Under the pieces are notes generated by a model. That model did not search any database and had not been told where the DNA came from. It saw only the letters and a program-made list of their open reading frames with translations. DNA of 27,500 nucleotides from Tubiluchus corallicola (Eukaryota; Priapulida; Priapulimorpha; Priapulimorphida; Tubiluchidae), in contig JAQGDQ010000249.1 in NCBI GenBank assembly GCA_030141605.1, positions 167,510-195,009 on the forward strand, written 5' to 3'. The position numbers and the translations under genes were made by a program. This document shows positions 1 to 10,134 of this stretch, piece by piece. How positions within the stretch are numbered: the first letter of the stretch is position 1; each line of letters starts with the position of its first letter.

Positions 1-300
1 GAGAATGACGAATTGCAAAAAACTCTGAAACACGCCGGGGTTTTGGGGCCACCTAGGCCCCCAATGGGGTAGAGGGGCCAATTGCAATTTTGTGACCATA
101 GCAAGCCTCTAAGTGGACTTAAAATATCAATTACCTTGTTTCATGCATAATTTAAAATACCCAACTATCAAGGATACATGATACCTAATTGTCTCAAAAA
201 TGCCTAAGTACTGGCCGCTCCTATGCAAAAGTATATAAAAAATGTCTGTAATTGACTCAAATAACTCCACACAATTGATTCTATATTTTTATACATAGAG
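1..300. other. Unassigned intronic flank
   Basis: Positions 1-100 are GC-richer, with short inverted G/C runs (GGGGCC..TAGGCCCCC..GGGG..GGGGCC), and 100-300 are AT-rich. I see no exon of the phospholipase gene or recognisable element on either strand. Confidence 0.4.
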
Positions 301-850
301 ATGCACGTAAAAGACTTGGAATACGTGTGACGCACGCCCTAATGCACGTGAAAGACTTGGAATGTGTGTGACACACGCCCTAATGCACGTGAAAGACTTG
401 GAATACGTGTGACGCACGCCCTAATGCACGTGAAAGACTTGGAATACGTGTGACGCACGCCCTAATGCACGTGAAAGACTTGGAATACGTGTGACACACA
501 CCCTAATGCACGTGAAAGACCTGGAATGCGTGTGACGCACGCCCTAATGCACGTGAAAGACTTGGAATATGTGTGACACACGCCCTAATGCACGTGAAAG
601 ACTTGAAATACGTGTGACATACACCCTAATGCACGTGAAAGACTTGGAATACGTGTGACGCACGCCCTAATGCACGTGAAAGACTTGGAATACGTGTGAC
701 ACACGCCCTAATGCACGTGAAAGATTTGGAATGCGTGTGACGTACGCCCTAATGCACGTGAAAGACTTGGAATGTGTGTGACACGCCCTAATGCATGTGA
801 AAGACTTGGAATAGGTGTGACGTACGCCCTAATGCACATGAAAGACTTGG

Positions 851-1342
851 AATACGTGTCACGCACGCCCTAATGCATGTGAAAGACTTGGAATAGGTGT
901 GACGTACGCCCTAATGCACGTGAAAGACTTGGAATACGTGTGACACACGCCCTAATGCATGTGAAAGACTTGGAATAGGTGTGACGTACGCCCTAATGCA
1001 TGTGAAAGACTTGGAATAAGTGTGACGTACACCCTAATGCAGGTGAAAGACTTGGAATACGTGTGACGCACTCCCTAATGCACACGAAAGACTTGGAATA
1101 CGTGTCACGCACGCCCTAATGCACGTGAAAGACTTGGAATAGGTGTGACGTACGCCCTAATGCACGTGAAAGACTTGGAATACGTGTGACACACGCCCTA
1201 ATGCATGTGAAAGACTTGGAATAGGTGTGACGTACGCCCTAATGCATGTGAAAGACTTGGAATAAGTGTGACGTACACCCTAATGCAGGTGAAAGACTTG
1301 GAATACGTGTGACGCACGCCCTAATGCACATGAAAGACTTGG
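851..1342. repeat. Six-unit higher-order repeat in the minisatellite
   Basis: Rare variants recur at an exact spacing of 246 bp, which is six 41-bp units. The GTGTCACG variant starts at 851 and 1097 (AATACGTGTC). The AATAAGTGTG variant starts at 1015 and 1261, each followed by the same GACGTACACCC and GCAGGTG variants. This indicates block duplication of six units. Confidence 0.85.
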
Positions 1343-2339
1343 AATACGTGTGACGCACGCCCTAATGCACGTGAAAGACTTGGAATAGGTGTGACGTACG
1401 CCCTAATGCACGTGAAAGACTTGGAATACGTGTGACACACGCCCTAATGCACGTGAAAGACTTGGAATACGTGTGACGTACGCCCTAATGCACGTGAAAG
1501 ACTTGGAATACGTGTGACGTACACCCTAATGCACGTGAAAGACTTGGAATACGTGTGACGCACGCCTAATGCACGTGAAAGACTTGGAATACGTGTGACG
1601 CACGCCTAATGCATGAAAGACTTGGAATACGTGTGACACACGCCTAATGCATGAAAGACTTGGAATACGTGTGACGCACGCCCTAATGCACGTAAAAGAC
1701 TTGGAATACGTGTGACGCACGCCCTAATGCACATGAAAGACTTGGAATACGTGTGACGCACGCCCTAATGCACGTGAAAGACTTGGAATACGTGTGACAC
1801 ACGCCCTAATGCACGTGAAAGACTTGGAATAGGTGTGACGTACGCCCTAATGCACGTGAAAGACTTGGAATACGTGTGACGCACGCCCTAATGCACGTGA
1901 AAGACTTGGAATGTGTGACCCTAATGCGAAACTTGGAATACGTTGACGCACCTAATGCACGTGAAAGACTTGGAATGTGTGTGACACGCCCTAATGCACG
2001 TGAAAGACTTGGAATGCGTGTGACGTACGCCCTAATGCACGTGAAAGACTTGGAATACGTGTGACACACGCCCTAATGCACGTGAAAGACTTGGAATAGG
2101 TGTGACACACACCCTAATGCAGGTGAAAGACTTGGAATACGTGTGACGCACGCCCTAATGCACGTGAAAGACTTGGAATGTACCCAATGCAATGAAAGAC
2201 TTGGAATACGTGTGACGCACGCCCTAATGCACGTGAAAGACTTGGAATGCGTGTGACGTACGCCCTAATGCACGTGAAAGACTTGGAATAGGTGTGACGT
2301 ACACCCTAATGCACGTGAAAGACTTGGAATACGTGTGAC

Positions 2340-2800
2340 ACACACCCTAATGCACATGAAAGACTTGGAATACGTGTGACGCATGCCCTAATGCATGTGA
2401 AAGACCTGGAATGCGTGTGACGTACGCCCTAATGCACGTGAAAGACTTGGAATAGGTGTGACGCACACCCTAATGCACATGAAAGACTTGGAATACGTGT
2501 GACACACGCCCTAATACACATGAAAGACTTGGAATACGTGTGACGCATGCCCTAATGCATGTGAAAGACCTGGAATGCGTGTGACGTACGCCCTAATGCA
2601 CGTGAAAGACTTGGAATAGGTGTGACGTACGCCCTAATGCACGTGAAAGACTTGGAATACGTGTGACGCACGCCCTAATGCACATGAAAGACTTGGAATA
2701 CGTGTGACGCATGCCCTAATGCATGTGAAAGACCTGGAATGCGTGTGACGTACGCCCTAATGCACGTGAAAGACTTGGAATAGGTGTGACGCACGCCCTA
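2340..2800. repeat. Four-unit higher-order repeat, three tandem copies
   Basis: The variant GCATGCCCTAATGCATGTG followed by AAAGACCTGGAATGCG starts at 2381, 2545 and 2709. The spacing is exactly 164 bp, or four 41-bp units, each time, and the neighbouring units also match. Confidence 0.85.
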
Positions 2801-3199
2801 ATGCAGGTGAAAGACTTGGAATAGGTGTGACGTACACCCTAATGCACGTGAAAGACTTGGAATGCGTGTGACGCACGCCCTAATGCACATGAAAGACCTG
2901 GAATACGTGTGACGCACGCCCTAATGCACGTAAAAGACTTGGAATACGTGTGACGCATGCCCTAATGCACGTGAAAGACTTGGAATACGTGTGACGCACG
3001 CCCTAATGCACGTGAAAGACTTGGAATAGGTGTGACGTACGCCCTAATGCAGGTGAAAGACTTGGAATACGTGTGACACATGCCCTAATGCACGTGAAAG
3101 ACTTGGAATATGTGTGACACACGCCCTAATGTACGTGAGCTGGAAGGCCTGATGTTATTAAGAAACAACCAGTCTAAAATCACATGAATTCCTTATTAC

Positions 3200-3377
3200 C
3201 TGAAGAATGGCATAGTCTGAACCCATGGCATAGAAAACCGGCGTGTTCCCCTGCGAGTCTCGTATTTCCATCTTGACGTTTAGGTCCAACAGGGCTCGTA
3301 CGCAGTCCGCCCGGTTCTGCTGCACCGCCAGGTGTAAGGGCGTCACCGACTTGCTGCCCGAGGCCGAGTTCAGCTGA
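3200..3377 (-). CDS. PLA2G6: iPLA2-like gene, ankyrin-repeat exon
   Basis: A 178-bp exon between acceptor TATTGCTTTTCAG (AG at 3379-3378) and donor CTTCAG|GTAATA (GT at 3199-3198). It begins with one base completing a Gly codon and ends in phase 0. It encodes a clear ankyrin repeat and the start of the next: SVTPLHLAVQQNRADCVRALL, then KMEIRDSQGNTPVFYAMG and DYAILQ. TPLHLA and DSQGNTP are ankyrin hallmarks. The second part parallels human PLA2G6 [26 protein letters not shown] in length and key positions, which favours this family over a generic ankyrin protein. An alternative acceptor 4 bp inside (TTCAGTCAG) would give a phase-0 start that does not fit the preceding exon. The following intron contains the entire 41-bp minisatellite; the remaining ankyrin repeats and catalytic domain must lie beyond the left edge. 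Confidence 0.75.
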
Positions 3378-3420
3378 CTGAAAAGCAATATCGTCTCTTG
3401 AAAAAACACACACTTATAGA

Positions 3421-4225
3421 AAACCAGCCTATCAAAGGGTTCGCGCGGGGTGTATTAAAACTTTACGATCCCGTAGACTGATAGTTCAGTCCCACCCATC
3501 TCTGTTGTGAATTTATGATTGCTTATGTATTGAGCAGATTAAACAATTACTTGTGGTGTATTAGAAACAGTATTAACCTAGTTTCTACGTGGTCATTATT
3601 AATTACATTTATTTGCAAAGCGCTTATATTCAAGCAGGCTTCTCAACTGCTTGTTGTGTGATACCTTGCACCTGTTCGTTATGTGGCACTATTCCTTATG
3701 AGCTGCGCTCAGTAACTGCCTGTGGTGTGCTATAAAATATGCCCTTTCGTGAATGTGAAAGTACGCACATTTTCCGAGGAGAATATTTTGCGATGCATTT
3801 GAGACTGTTGTGGCAACTTTGCGGTTATCTTGCGACATTTTTCCAAACCTCAGTTGTCCTGCAATTCTTTCTGGGAAAATTCCATAAAATTGCGGAGAAA
3901 TGATCACAATATGCGCAATATTTGCGTTGTCGCACGAGTGCCGCAGAAATTGAAAAAAACGCACAAATGCATAGTGTGAATTTCGTAAGACGTTCTCGCG
4001 ATTTCCGCTCGAGAAGAAAGCCTGTAAATTGCAAAAATGTGGGGAACTTTCCACGAATAATTTGGGACGAAACACAGTCGTGGGAGTTTTTTGAGGAACG
4101 TTGGACTTCCGATCGTTGCAAAAAAGCTGCTGTTCTGTGAAACCCTGGCTTAAACGACAAGCATTCATAGGTAAACTAGATAAACTACACGTGCGAGTTG
4201 AAGCCCAAGCAAACTCAAGAAGCCC
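3421..4225. other. Intronic sequence, unassigned
   Basis: Intron between the third and ankyrin exons. Open frames of up to about 200 codons occur on both strands at 3690-4282. They overlap antiparallel, look like no family I know and lack splice support. I regard the stretch as non-coding. Confidence 0.4.
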
Positions 4226-4228
4226 AAG

Positions 4229-4400
4229 AACATGAAGCTTGAAAAATTCGTCTTCAAATTTTATACAACTTACATACTGCATACAGGGCTTGCATGGGCA
4301 GTAAAGCTGTATAAAACTAGTAAATTTAAACTCCCACGAAACATTTCACGTTCTGCAATATGGCTGCCATGACGTTATGCGTGTTTTCAAACAGCGAACC
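4229..4400 (-). repeat. Dispersed repeat family X, copy 1
   Basis: CATGAAGCTT, TTCGTC, ATTTTATAC, GGGCTTG, CTGTATAAAACTA, AAATTTAAACTCCC recur in order about 350 bp downstream. Read on the minus strand, the ACGTCATGGC..GTGGGAGTTTAAA part matches the plus-strand copies at 5060 and 10140. No terminal repeats or coding potential are seen. Confidence 0.6.
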
Positions 4401-4578
4401 ATAAATGACCCAGTTCATTTTCTGCGAACTGTGGCTGCCCGATATGCAGAAAAGTCTATGCAGGCGAGTTTTGACTAGGCGATGCACAAAACTGACTTTA
4501 AGTTTAGGAAACTGGAAAGCTTTGCATGTTTTACAGTACTAGGTCTCCATTGCTTAAAGCACAAGAAAACCCTCCACT

Positions 4579-4745
4579 TACATGAAGCTTAAAAAATTCG
4601 TCTCGAAATTTTATACCACTTACGTACCACCTTTTTGCATGCAGGGCTTGTAATGGCCGAAACGCTGTATAAAACTACTAAATTTAAACTCCCGTGATGA
4701 CCGTTAGACGCAGCCATTTTGATAGTAGGTCATTTGAGACAACAT
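4579..4745 (-). repeat. Dispersed repeat family X, copy 2
   Basis: A diverged direct repeat of 4229-4400, with the same ordered motifs and a small insertion near 4630. On the minus strand it reads AAATGGCTGCGTC..CACGGGAGTTTAAA, the same core as the other copies. Confidence 0.6.
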
Positions 4746-5059
4746 TGAGATAACATTGAGTAAAGTTTGAAAAAATAATCAGAGCATTCATAGCACATAC
4801 GTTACTAACTAAGTAAAATTTTAATTACTGTATCTTGTCGATAAGATTAAAAATAAATTTTTTGGTTAGTGAGTGGTGCACCTTGGAGGGTGAGTCAGCG
4901 ACATTTTACCAATTGGTGAAAACATTTTAAATAATTGATAATTTTCTTTTTTAGTTACATAAATCTCTCTAGCAGGTAAGTGAAATGCTAAATAATACAG
5001 ATTTGCATGGAAAGTTTTTAGGGAAATAATTTAACGTTTCCTTTTCTTCTCCTGATTTA

Positions 5060-5214
5060 CGTTTGGTACATGACGTCATGTAATGGCGACATCGGAACAG
5101 TATTGTGGGAGATTTAAAATGAAAACAAACAAAAAATCCTTTCAATGCGAGTACGGTATACGCGTAAAATTGCTGTAAAGTAATGTAATCTTTAAAGTGA
5201 TTTTTCTGAAACCT
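5060..5214 (+). repeat. Dispersed repeat family X, copy 3
   Basis: ATGGCGACATC..GTGGGAGATTTAAAATGAAAAC then AAACA..GCGAGTACG. It is co-linear with 10135-10290, and its first half matches the two minus-oriented copies. It directly abuts the hAT-type element that starts at 5223. Confidence 0.55.
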
Positions 5215-5222
5215 ACTTCAGG

Positions 5223-5760
5223 CTGTAGCGGATAGCCCTATAGGCTGAATAGGCTGAAGCCTAAGGCCCGGGATCAAAAGGGGCCCGGCAAAATAAAACG
5301 AAAAAAATTTTTTTGTTGTAAAAAAATAAATTGACAAAAGAGCAAGGGGCCGCCAAAATAAAATATAGAAAAAAGTTTTTTTTTTCAAAAGTTAGTCACT
5401 ATATTTCAAATCGGGTTTACACAAATCAAGTTTATACAATTTAAGTTTACACAATTCACGTTTACACAGTTTAAGTTTACACAATTCAAGTTTACACAAT
5501 TCACGTTTACACAGTTTAAGTTTAAGTTCAAAATTTCAGTTTCCGAATTTTTCTGGGGACAAAGTCAGTTATAATTTCTGAAAAGTCCATTTTTTTCAAC
5601 ATATCTGACTCAATATGCATCAGTGATAAATTGTTTAATTTGTCATCCTTTACAAACGACGAGAGCTCCACAAAAACACGTCAGCTCAGCAGTGTAGCAA
5701 CATTTAAAAGGCCCGTTCCAAGCTCAAGCCTAAGGCCCATAAAATCATAATCCGCCACTG
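5223..5760. mobile_element. hAT-type non-autonomous element with 8-bp TSD
   Basis: The left end CTGTAGCGGAT is an imperfect inverted match to the right end ATCCGCCACTG. It is flanked by ACTTCAGG (5215-5222) and ACTTCGGG (5761-5768), an 8-bp target duplication with one mismatch, as expected for hAT elements. The subterminal AAGCCTAAGGCCC occurs near both ends in the same orientation. No transposase frame; it contains the 15-bp minisatellite at 5415. It lies in the intron between the third and ankyrin exons of the phospholipase gene. Confidence 0.7.
5415..5519. repeat. 15-bp minisatellite, 7 units, inside the hAT element
   Basis: Seven units of GTTTACACAATTCAA-type sequence. The last six form two copies of an alternating order of variants (ending TTCAC, TTTAA, TTCAA), so there is a partial 45-bp higher-order pattern. 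Confidence 0.85.
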
Positions 5761-5768
5761 ACTTCGGG

Positions 5769-6090
5769 TACCTCTTTTCTTCTCTTTTAAATGAGTATTG
5801 CTTTGGTAAATTCGTCTACGAGTGTTTCTGACTTGGCGAGGAACTCACAAATTATGCCTGTCTAATTACACACATCTTTGCGGTTTATGTAGTTTACTGA
5901 CCGAACTCAGGATTGCTTAACTTCTATCGGTAAGCATTCTCGGCTACGATCAGTCAACTAGCCTAACAGCCTAAATAAAGAACTAATTCTGGGCATTTAA
6001 CTGTAAAAAATACGATGGCAAAATAGCAAGATCTGCAAAGTGACAAAAATAATGAATAAATTATGGAAATTTTCATAATGTAATAATTGG
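5769..6090. other. Intronic sequence, unassigned
   Basis: AT-rich sequence between the hAT-type element and the third exon. The open frame continuing from that exon has no family-like residues. Nothing else recognised. Confidence 0.4.
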
Positions 6091-6095
6091 TCAAC

Positions 6096-6193
6096 CCCAA
6101 AAAGAACGGCTGTCGGAAACAATCCGGCGCTCCAATTACGGCAGCTATGTGAGCGGAAGTGAACATCGGTTCAGCACGGCACATATCACAGGC
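6096..6193 (-). CDS. PLA2G6: iPLA2-like gene, third coding exon
   Basis: A short exon of 98 bp (32 codons plus two bases) after the acceptor TATAATTTCAG (AG at 6195-6194). It starts in phase 0, as the previous exon requires. It encodes ACDMCRAEPMFT, SAHIAAVIGAPDCF, then RQPFFL. The middle motif matches the PLA2G6 segment VAHLAVELGIRECF immediately before the first ankyrin repeat. The donor TTTTTGG|GTTGAC (GT at 6095-6094) is weak. It was chosen because it leaves GG, which joins the T of the next exon to make Gly, and because it reproduces the 18-residue spacing from the CF motif to TPLHLA in human PLA2G6. A second in-phase but poorer donor, GACAGCC|GTTCTT, would shorten the exon by 12 bp. Sequence on the low-coordinate side is AT-rich and not family-like. 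Confidence 0.55.
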
Positions 6194-6199
6194 CTGAAA

Positions 6200-6780
6200 T
6201 TATAAAGGAAAATGGTTAAGACAGTTTGGCCATGGTCAGATTTAATGCCAAATAAATACCCAGTTTCCTGTCTGTAAATTTGCATGTTTTTAGGGTCCGG
6301 CTTGGGGTCCCGTGGCATTTGTCCCCTCCACCAATGGGCGTTACGCCACTGCAGACAGGGGACCCTGGTGCACTGCTTTGCCCCGGAGAGATGTAATGCT
6401 GTTAAGGCCGCCTAGCTTTATCATTAATTTAATGCATCATGCAGTTGGCATAATTTGCCTGAAATCTGTGCACACCATCTTTTATCAACTAAGCTAAACT
6501 AAGCACATTATTTGATTGATTTTAAATTTACCAGAAAAGTACTTAATGTTGAAATCAGATTCGCTTCAAATTTGTAATCGTGAAATTCGATTCGAAATCG
6601 AAAAATTTCCAATTCAAATTTCGATTTTTGGTAGCGTACACTGGTCCCTAGTTGCTATAAAAAAATATCGACATCCAAAACACGCAAGTTTCAACCCAAA
6701 TTACAACAGCTCACATTCAGTTTAGTTCCTTATTATAAAAAGTAGCTCTAGAACAAAAAAATAATAATAACGAGAAGAAA
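6200..6780. other. Intronic sequence, short hairpin, unassigned
   Basis: Intron between the second and third exons. Around 6590-6630 there is an AT-rich inverted repeat (AAATCGAAA..TTTCGATTT). The short plus-strand open frames here resemble no protein and oppose the host gene. Confidence 0.35.
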
Positions 6781-6782
6781 TA

Positions 6783-7249
6783 CAGTCAACCTCGGGTATG
6801 AGGTACTCGCTTATAAGCTACCACCAACACTGGTCCCGATTTTTCGTAATGTTTTTCCCATGTAAAAATTTTCGTATATAAGGTACTCGGATATAATGGA
6901 CAATATCTTCAGGTCCTACGTAATAGAAACCCAGGTAAATTACCTCGCATATAAGCGACCCTATGATCAAAGTGAAATTGATCAATTTTTAACATGAATT
7001 TTTTGCAAACTCGGCTTTCGAACAGCTCGGTTTCCGTGGTCACACACATCTCGCATCACTGAAGGAGCTTCCTACATACCGTTTGCACTGAATGTGTAGC
7101 AATAATCCATAAAAATATGGATAAAAGTACAGAAAAGTACAGGTCTAGATACACCCTCGGTCTGACTCAACTTCGGCTATAAGGGACATCGGATACGAGG
7201 GACGATTTTTTTCCGGTCCAAAGGTGTCCCTTATATCCGAGGTTGACTG
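6783..7249. mobile_element. pogo/Tigger-like MITE
   Basis: The left terminus CAGTCAACCTCGGGTATGAG and right terminus CTTATATCCGAGGTTGACTG are inverted repeats, each flanked by TA (6781-6782 and 7250-7251). That is the Tc1/mariner/pogo target duplication. The CAGT..ACCTCG start is typical of pogo/Tigger termini. Internal sequence repeats diverged copies of the same motif (GGTACTCGGATATAA, CGGATACGAGGGA). No transposase frame. Its right end lies 34 nt from the end of the second coding exon. Confidence 0.8.
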
Positions 7250-7283
7250 TAAAACCGCCGATTTTCGCCCGGTACACTTTCAC

Positions 7284-7404
7284 CTTTTGCAAAATGACTA
7301 AGTCGAAGACGGGTTTGCTGGTCGTGTCAAAAATCGGCTGCAGACGATTGAAGTACAGCTGGAAAGACTGGTCTGCTTCTGTTTCGTTGAAGGTCCTTAA
7401 CAAA
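7284..7404 (-). CDS. PLA2G6: iPLA2-like gene, second coding exon
   Basis: A 121-bp exon: one base finishing the split Ser codon, then exactly 40 codons. The acceptor is TTTTGTTCTTCTAG (AG at 7406-7405). The donor is CAAAAG|GTGAAA (GT at 7283-7282), so it ends in phase 0. It encodes LLRTFN then ETEADQSFQLYFNRLQPIF and ends in ILQK. From memory this parallels human PLA2G6 FQLELEADALVNFHQYSSQ, LLPFYESSP and LQHL in order and spacing, in the region between the N-terminus and the ankyrin repeats. The open frame continues about 40 codons past the donor into the adjacent MITE, but the family resemblance stops at the donor. That, plus the phase fit to the next exon, is why the donor was chosen. Confidence 0.65.
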
Positions 7405-7624
7405 CTAGAAGAACAAAACTTAGGATCACACAAGCGCATCGAATTCTAAATTCACTAGAACGACAAGACGACGCTGTTTACATGAACATAACGTTTATTT
7501 AAGACTAATTTTAAAATGTAGATTAATGTGTATCAGAATTTTGAAAATATTCCAATACAATGCAACATTTTTGGACAAAGTTTGGACTTGGCCTATTGGC
7601 AGCTGTTACTGTATAACGTCACGT

Positions 7625-8382
7625 GTGAACAGTGTTTTTTGAAACAAAGAAAAAGTGTGAGCAACGGTTTTTGCAAAATATTGGCAGTGTGAACAGTACT
7701 TTTTAAAATACTAGAAGTGAGGACAGTGCTTTCCAAAATTTTGATACAGTGTAAACAGTGCTTACCAAAATTTTGAACAATTTGAACAGTATTTTTCAAA
7801 ATATTGGAAGTGTAAACAGTGCTTACCAAAATTTTGAACAATTTGAACAGTATTTTTCAAAACATTGGAACTGTAAACAGTGCTTACCAAAATTTTGAAC
7901 AATTTGAACAGTATTTTTCAAAACATTGGAAGTGTGGGCAGTGCTTTCCAAAATTTTGGAACAGTGTTTACCAAAATTTTTGTACAGTGTGAACAGTATT
8001 TTTCAAAAAATTGGAAGTGTGGGCAGTGCTTTCCAAAATTTTGGAACTTTTGTACAATGTGAACAGTATTTTCCAAAATATTTGAAGTGTAAACAGTGAT
8101 TTTCAAAATACTGGAAGTGTGGACAGTGCTTTCTAAAATACTAGAAGTGAGAACAGTGCTTTCCAAAATTTTGATACAGTGTAAACAGTGCTTACCAAAA
8201 TTTTGATACAGTGTAAACAGTGCTTACCAAAATTTTGTACAATTTGAACACTATTTTCCAAAATATTGGAAGTGAGGACACTGCTTTCTAAAATTTTGGA
8301 AGTGTGGGCAGTGCTTTCCAAAACACTGGAAATGTGAACAGTGCTTTACAAAGTCTTGGTGCAGTGTGAACACTGAAGTTCT
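7625..8382. repeat. About 30-bp degenerate minisatellite, ~25 units
   Basis: Units of 30-31 bp built on CAGTGCTTTCCAAAATTTTGGAAGTGTGAA, with alternating subtypes: CAGTGCTTACCAAAATTTTG, CAGTATTTTTCAAAACATTGG, and ACAATTTGAA or GTGTGGG spacers. It lies in the first coding intron. The open frames in it are periodicity artefacts. Confidence 0.9.
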
Positions 8383-8788
8383 GTTCTGTTTCAGAAGTGT
8401 CTGCACCGGTCGTAATGTTTTTATTTGCCGACAAGTAACCAAATACAAAGTGTAGCACAAGAAATAGGTCACCCATATTGCTTATCACTGAATCGGATGC
8501 CCCCCGACACATTAAGTGCCTTTCAATGTCGGTTCAGTCCACATACAAACATACCACAGATGCGTAAGTTCCTTAGGTAAACATGTGCAAACTATAGCTT
8601 GTTTACAAGCACAATGGAATGCAATTGATTATTAAAATACCATAAAATTTGAAGCAAATGAGTCCAAAATTCAGAAATAAAATTTAACAACTAAAGTTTT
8701 TATCATCTAAAACATGAAATATAATAAAATAATACTTTAGTGAAAATCGCATATATTAATTCTACTGGTATATATATATATATATAAG
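8383..8788. other. AT-rich intronic sequence with TA microsatellite
   Basis: Unassigned intron sequence ending in a (TA)n run at about 8769-8785. No gene-like signal. Confidence 0.5.
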
Positions 8789-9190
8789 ATTCGCGGCTAC
8801 AGCTCCAACGACGGCACCATTTGTGGCGATCTATACATCAAACGAAAGGTCTCGATCTAGTGTCGTGCCATTGGGGGTTTATTATTCGAATCGGGCCCAC
8901 TGGGACGAACGGGGGAAGAAAAACCTCCAAAAATGGCCATCTTTCGGCCGTTTTTCGCAAAAGTTATACGTCTGAGATCTGAAGAACGGGAATGGGCCGA
9001 GGGTGGTGCTGGCTATGGATAGATAGCCCATTCAGCGGTGGGTGTAGTAGGCATACTTAGAATTCGCGAGAGGGCCACGGAGTCCCGTAACGGGCATTTT
9101 CCCGGACACAACTCGCGATTTTTTCGAAATTTTGGTCAAACAGACTGCAGAAAAACGTTCTAGCGGCGCCTGGTGGGACTCTCGTAAAAT
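8789..9190. other. GC-rich orphan block, possible mobile element fragment
   Basis: A compositionally distinct block (GATTCGCGGC..GGCGCCTGGTGGGAC) with sharp AT-rich borders. No open frame, box A/B promoter or terminal inverted repeat that I can find. It may be part of a repeat family known only from its genome of origin. Confidence 0.35.
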
Positions 9191-9583
9191 ATTATTTCTC
9201 ACAGCAGGAGAGACTTTGATGACAAAGAATTTCTACCTTTGTAACCAATCTTACAGCACAGAATGTAAACACATGCTCTAACAAGATTCCAGTCTGAGCA
9301 AATGTTTGCATTCCATGTATAAACAGCAATAAACTAAACCCTGATTTAATGTTTTAAAAAAACAGCAAGCTACAACTGCATACAGTATTAACTGGCTTTA
9401 AGGAAACAATCCAGTAAGATGAACAAATTGATAAAATTCATCAACTCGGCTTCATTAGATGAGTTTGAAGCCAATTTAAATGCTGAATGGGTTGGTATTC
9501 CAACCTTGCAAGTTTGTGTTTCGGGATGGTGAAAATCCCAGTTTATACTTAACGGCAACTAATAGCGCTTATCCGGTTTTACA
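9191..9583. other. Intronic sequence, unassigned
   Basis: AT-rich intron sequence between the GC-rich block and the SINE. No exon or element recognised. Confidence 0.4.
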
Positions 9584-9815
9584 AGAGGTGGTATAACTCA
9601 ACGCTACTGTCCTCGCTTCACACTCGAGAGGTCGTGGGTTCAACTCCCTATCGGGTCATACCAAAGACTTGAAAAATGGTAATGCTGGTTCTTCGACCTA
9701 CCGCGCAGGTTAATCGAAGTATCATGTGGGTCATAATAATCAGGAGACACCTTGGAGTTAAGTCCTGATTTGCTTAAGGCGTTGTTCCCGGACGGAAATT
9801 ATTAAGTAACTTTAG
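9584..9815 (+). mobile_element. tRNA-derived SINE (Val-like head)
   Basis: 9584-9662 looks like a degenerate tRNA. It has a box-A-like TAACTCAACGC, a potential anticodon arm CTCGC-TTCACAC-TCGAG (anticodon CAC, Val-like; 4 of 5 stem pairs), AGGTC, and a good box B GGTTCAACTCC at 9637-9647. It is followed by about 150 bp of tRNA-unrelated body (CTGGTTCTTCGACC..CGTTGTTCCCGGACGG) and an AT-rich end (AAATTATTAAGTAA). The head-plus-body layout is that of a SINE, not a functional tRNA gene. No clear target duplication was found. Confidence 0.65.
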
Positions 9816-10134
9816 GAAACGAAGCATAAGCTCATACTGCTTAAAGGACATGAAAATGGCCAACCAAAGTAAGACTCAGAAAATTTGCAATAAAAAATTA
9901 TATCACCTAAGTATAACCTTAAGCGAATAAAGTACTCATGTTTTCGCATTTACTCCAATTTTTGTAAAATATTTCAACCGCTGCAGTAAACGTTGGCGCA
10001 GACAGGTTTCAATTGAAAAGCCAGCATGTGACTGATCACGTGGCATGACATCACTCGAACACACTCGCAGTGAGTTCTAATCACGTGTACTATAAAGTTA
10101 GTACACTTTGTGAGAATCAACAGTCAGAATCACT
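9816..10134. other. Intronic sequence, unassigned
   Basis: AT-rich intron sequence with several CACGTG/TCACGTG motifs at about 10035-10085. No element boundaries seen. Confidence 0.35.

Larger units (their letters stand above)
301..3138. repeat. 41-bp minisatellite, about 69 units
   Basis: Uninterrupted tandem array. The unit reads AATGCACGTGAAAGACTTGG then AATACGTGTGACGCACGCCCT (41 bp). Variants recur at fixed places: CACGTG/CATGTG/CACATG/CAGGTG, ACTTGG/ACCTGG, ATACG/ATAGG/ATGCG, GACGCAC/GACGTAC/GACACAC. Units are shortened or degenerate near 1560-1650, 1905-1950 and 2175-2205. It lies in the intron downstream of the ankyrin exon and ends about 60 bp from that exon's donor. There are no spacers, so it is not a CRISPR array. 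The open frames inside it are periodicity artefacts. Confidence 0.97.

Noticed and set aside
301-3138. CRISPR-like regular array
   Set aside because: Units are directly contiguous with no unique spacers, no cas-like genes are present, and the setting is a eukaryotic intron.
3689-4282. 197-codon minus-strand frame, with a 111-codon frame overlapping it
   Set aside because: Both strands are open over the same stretch, no known motif is present, and it sits inside an intron of the phospholipase gene in the same orientation without splice support.
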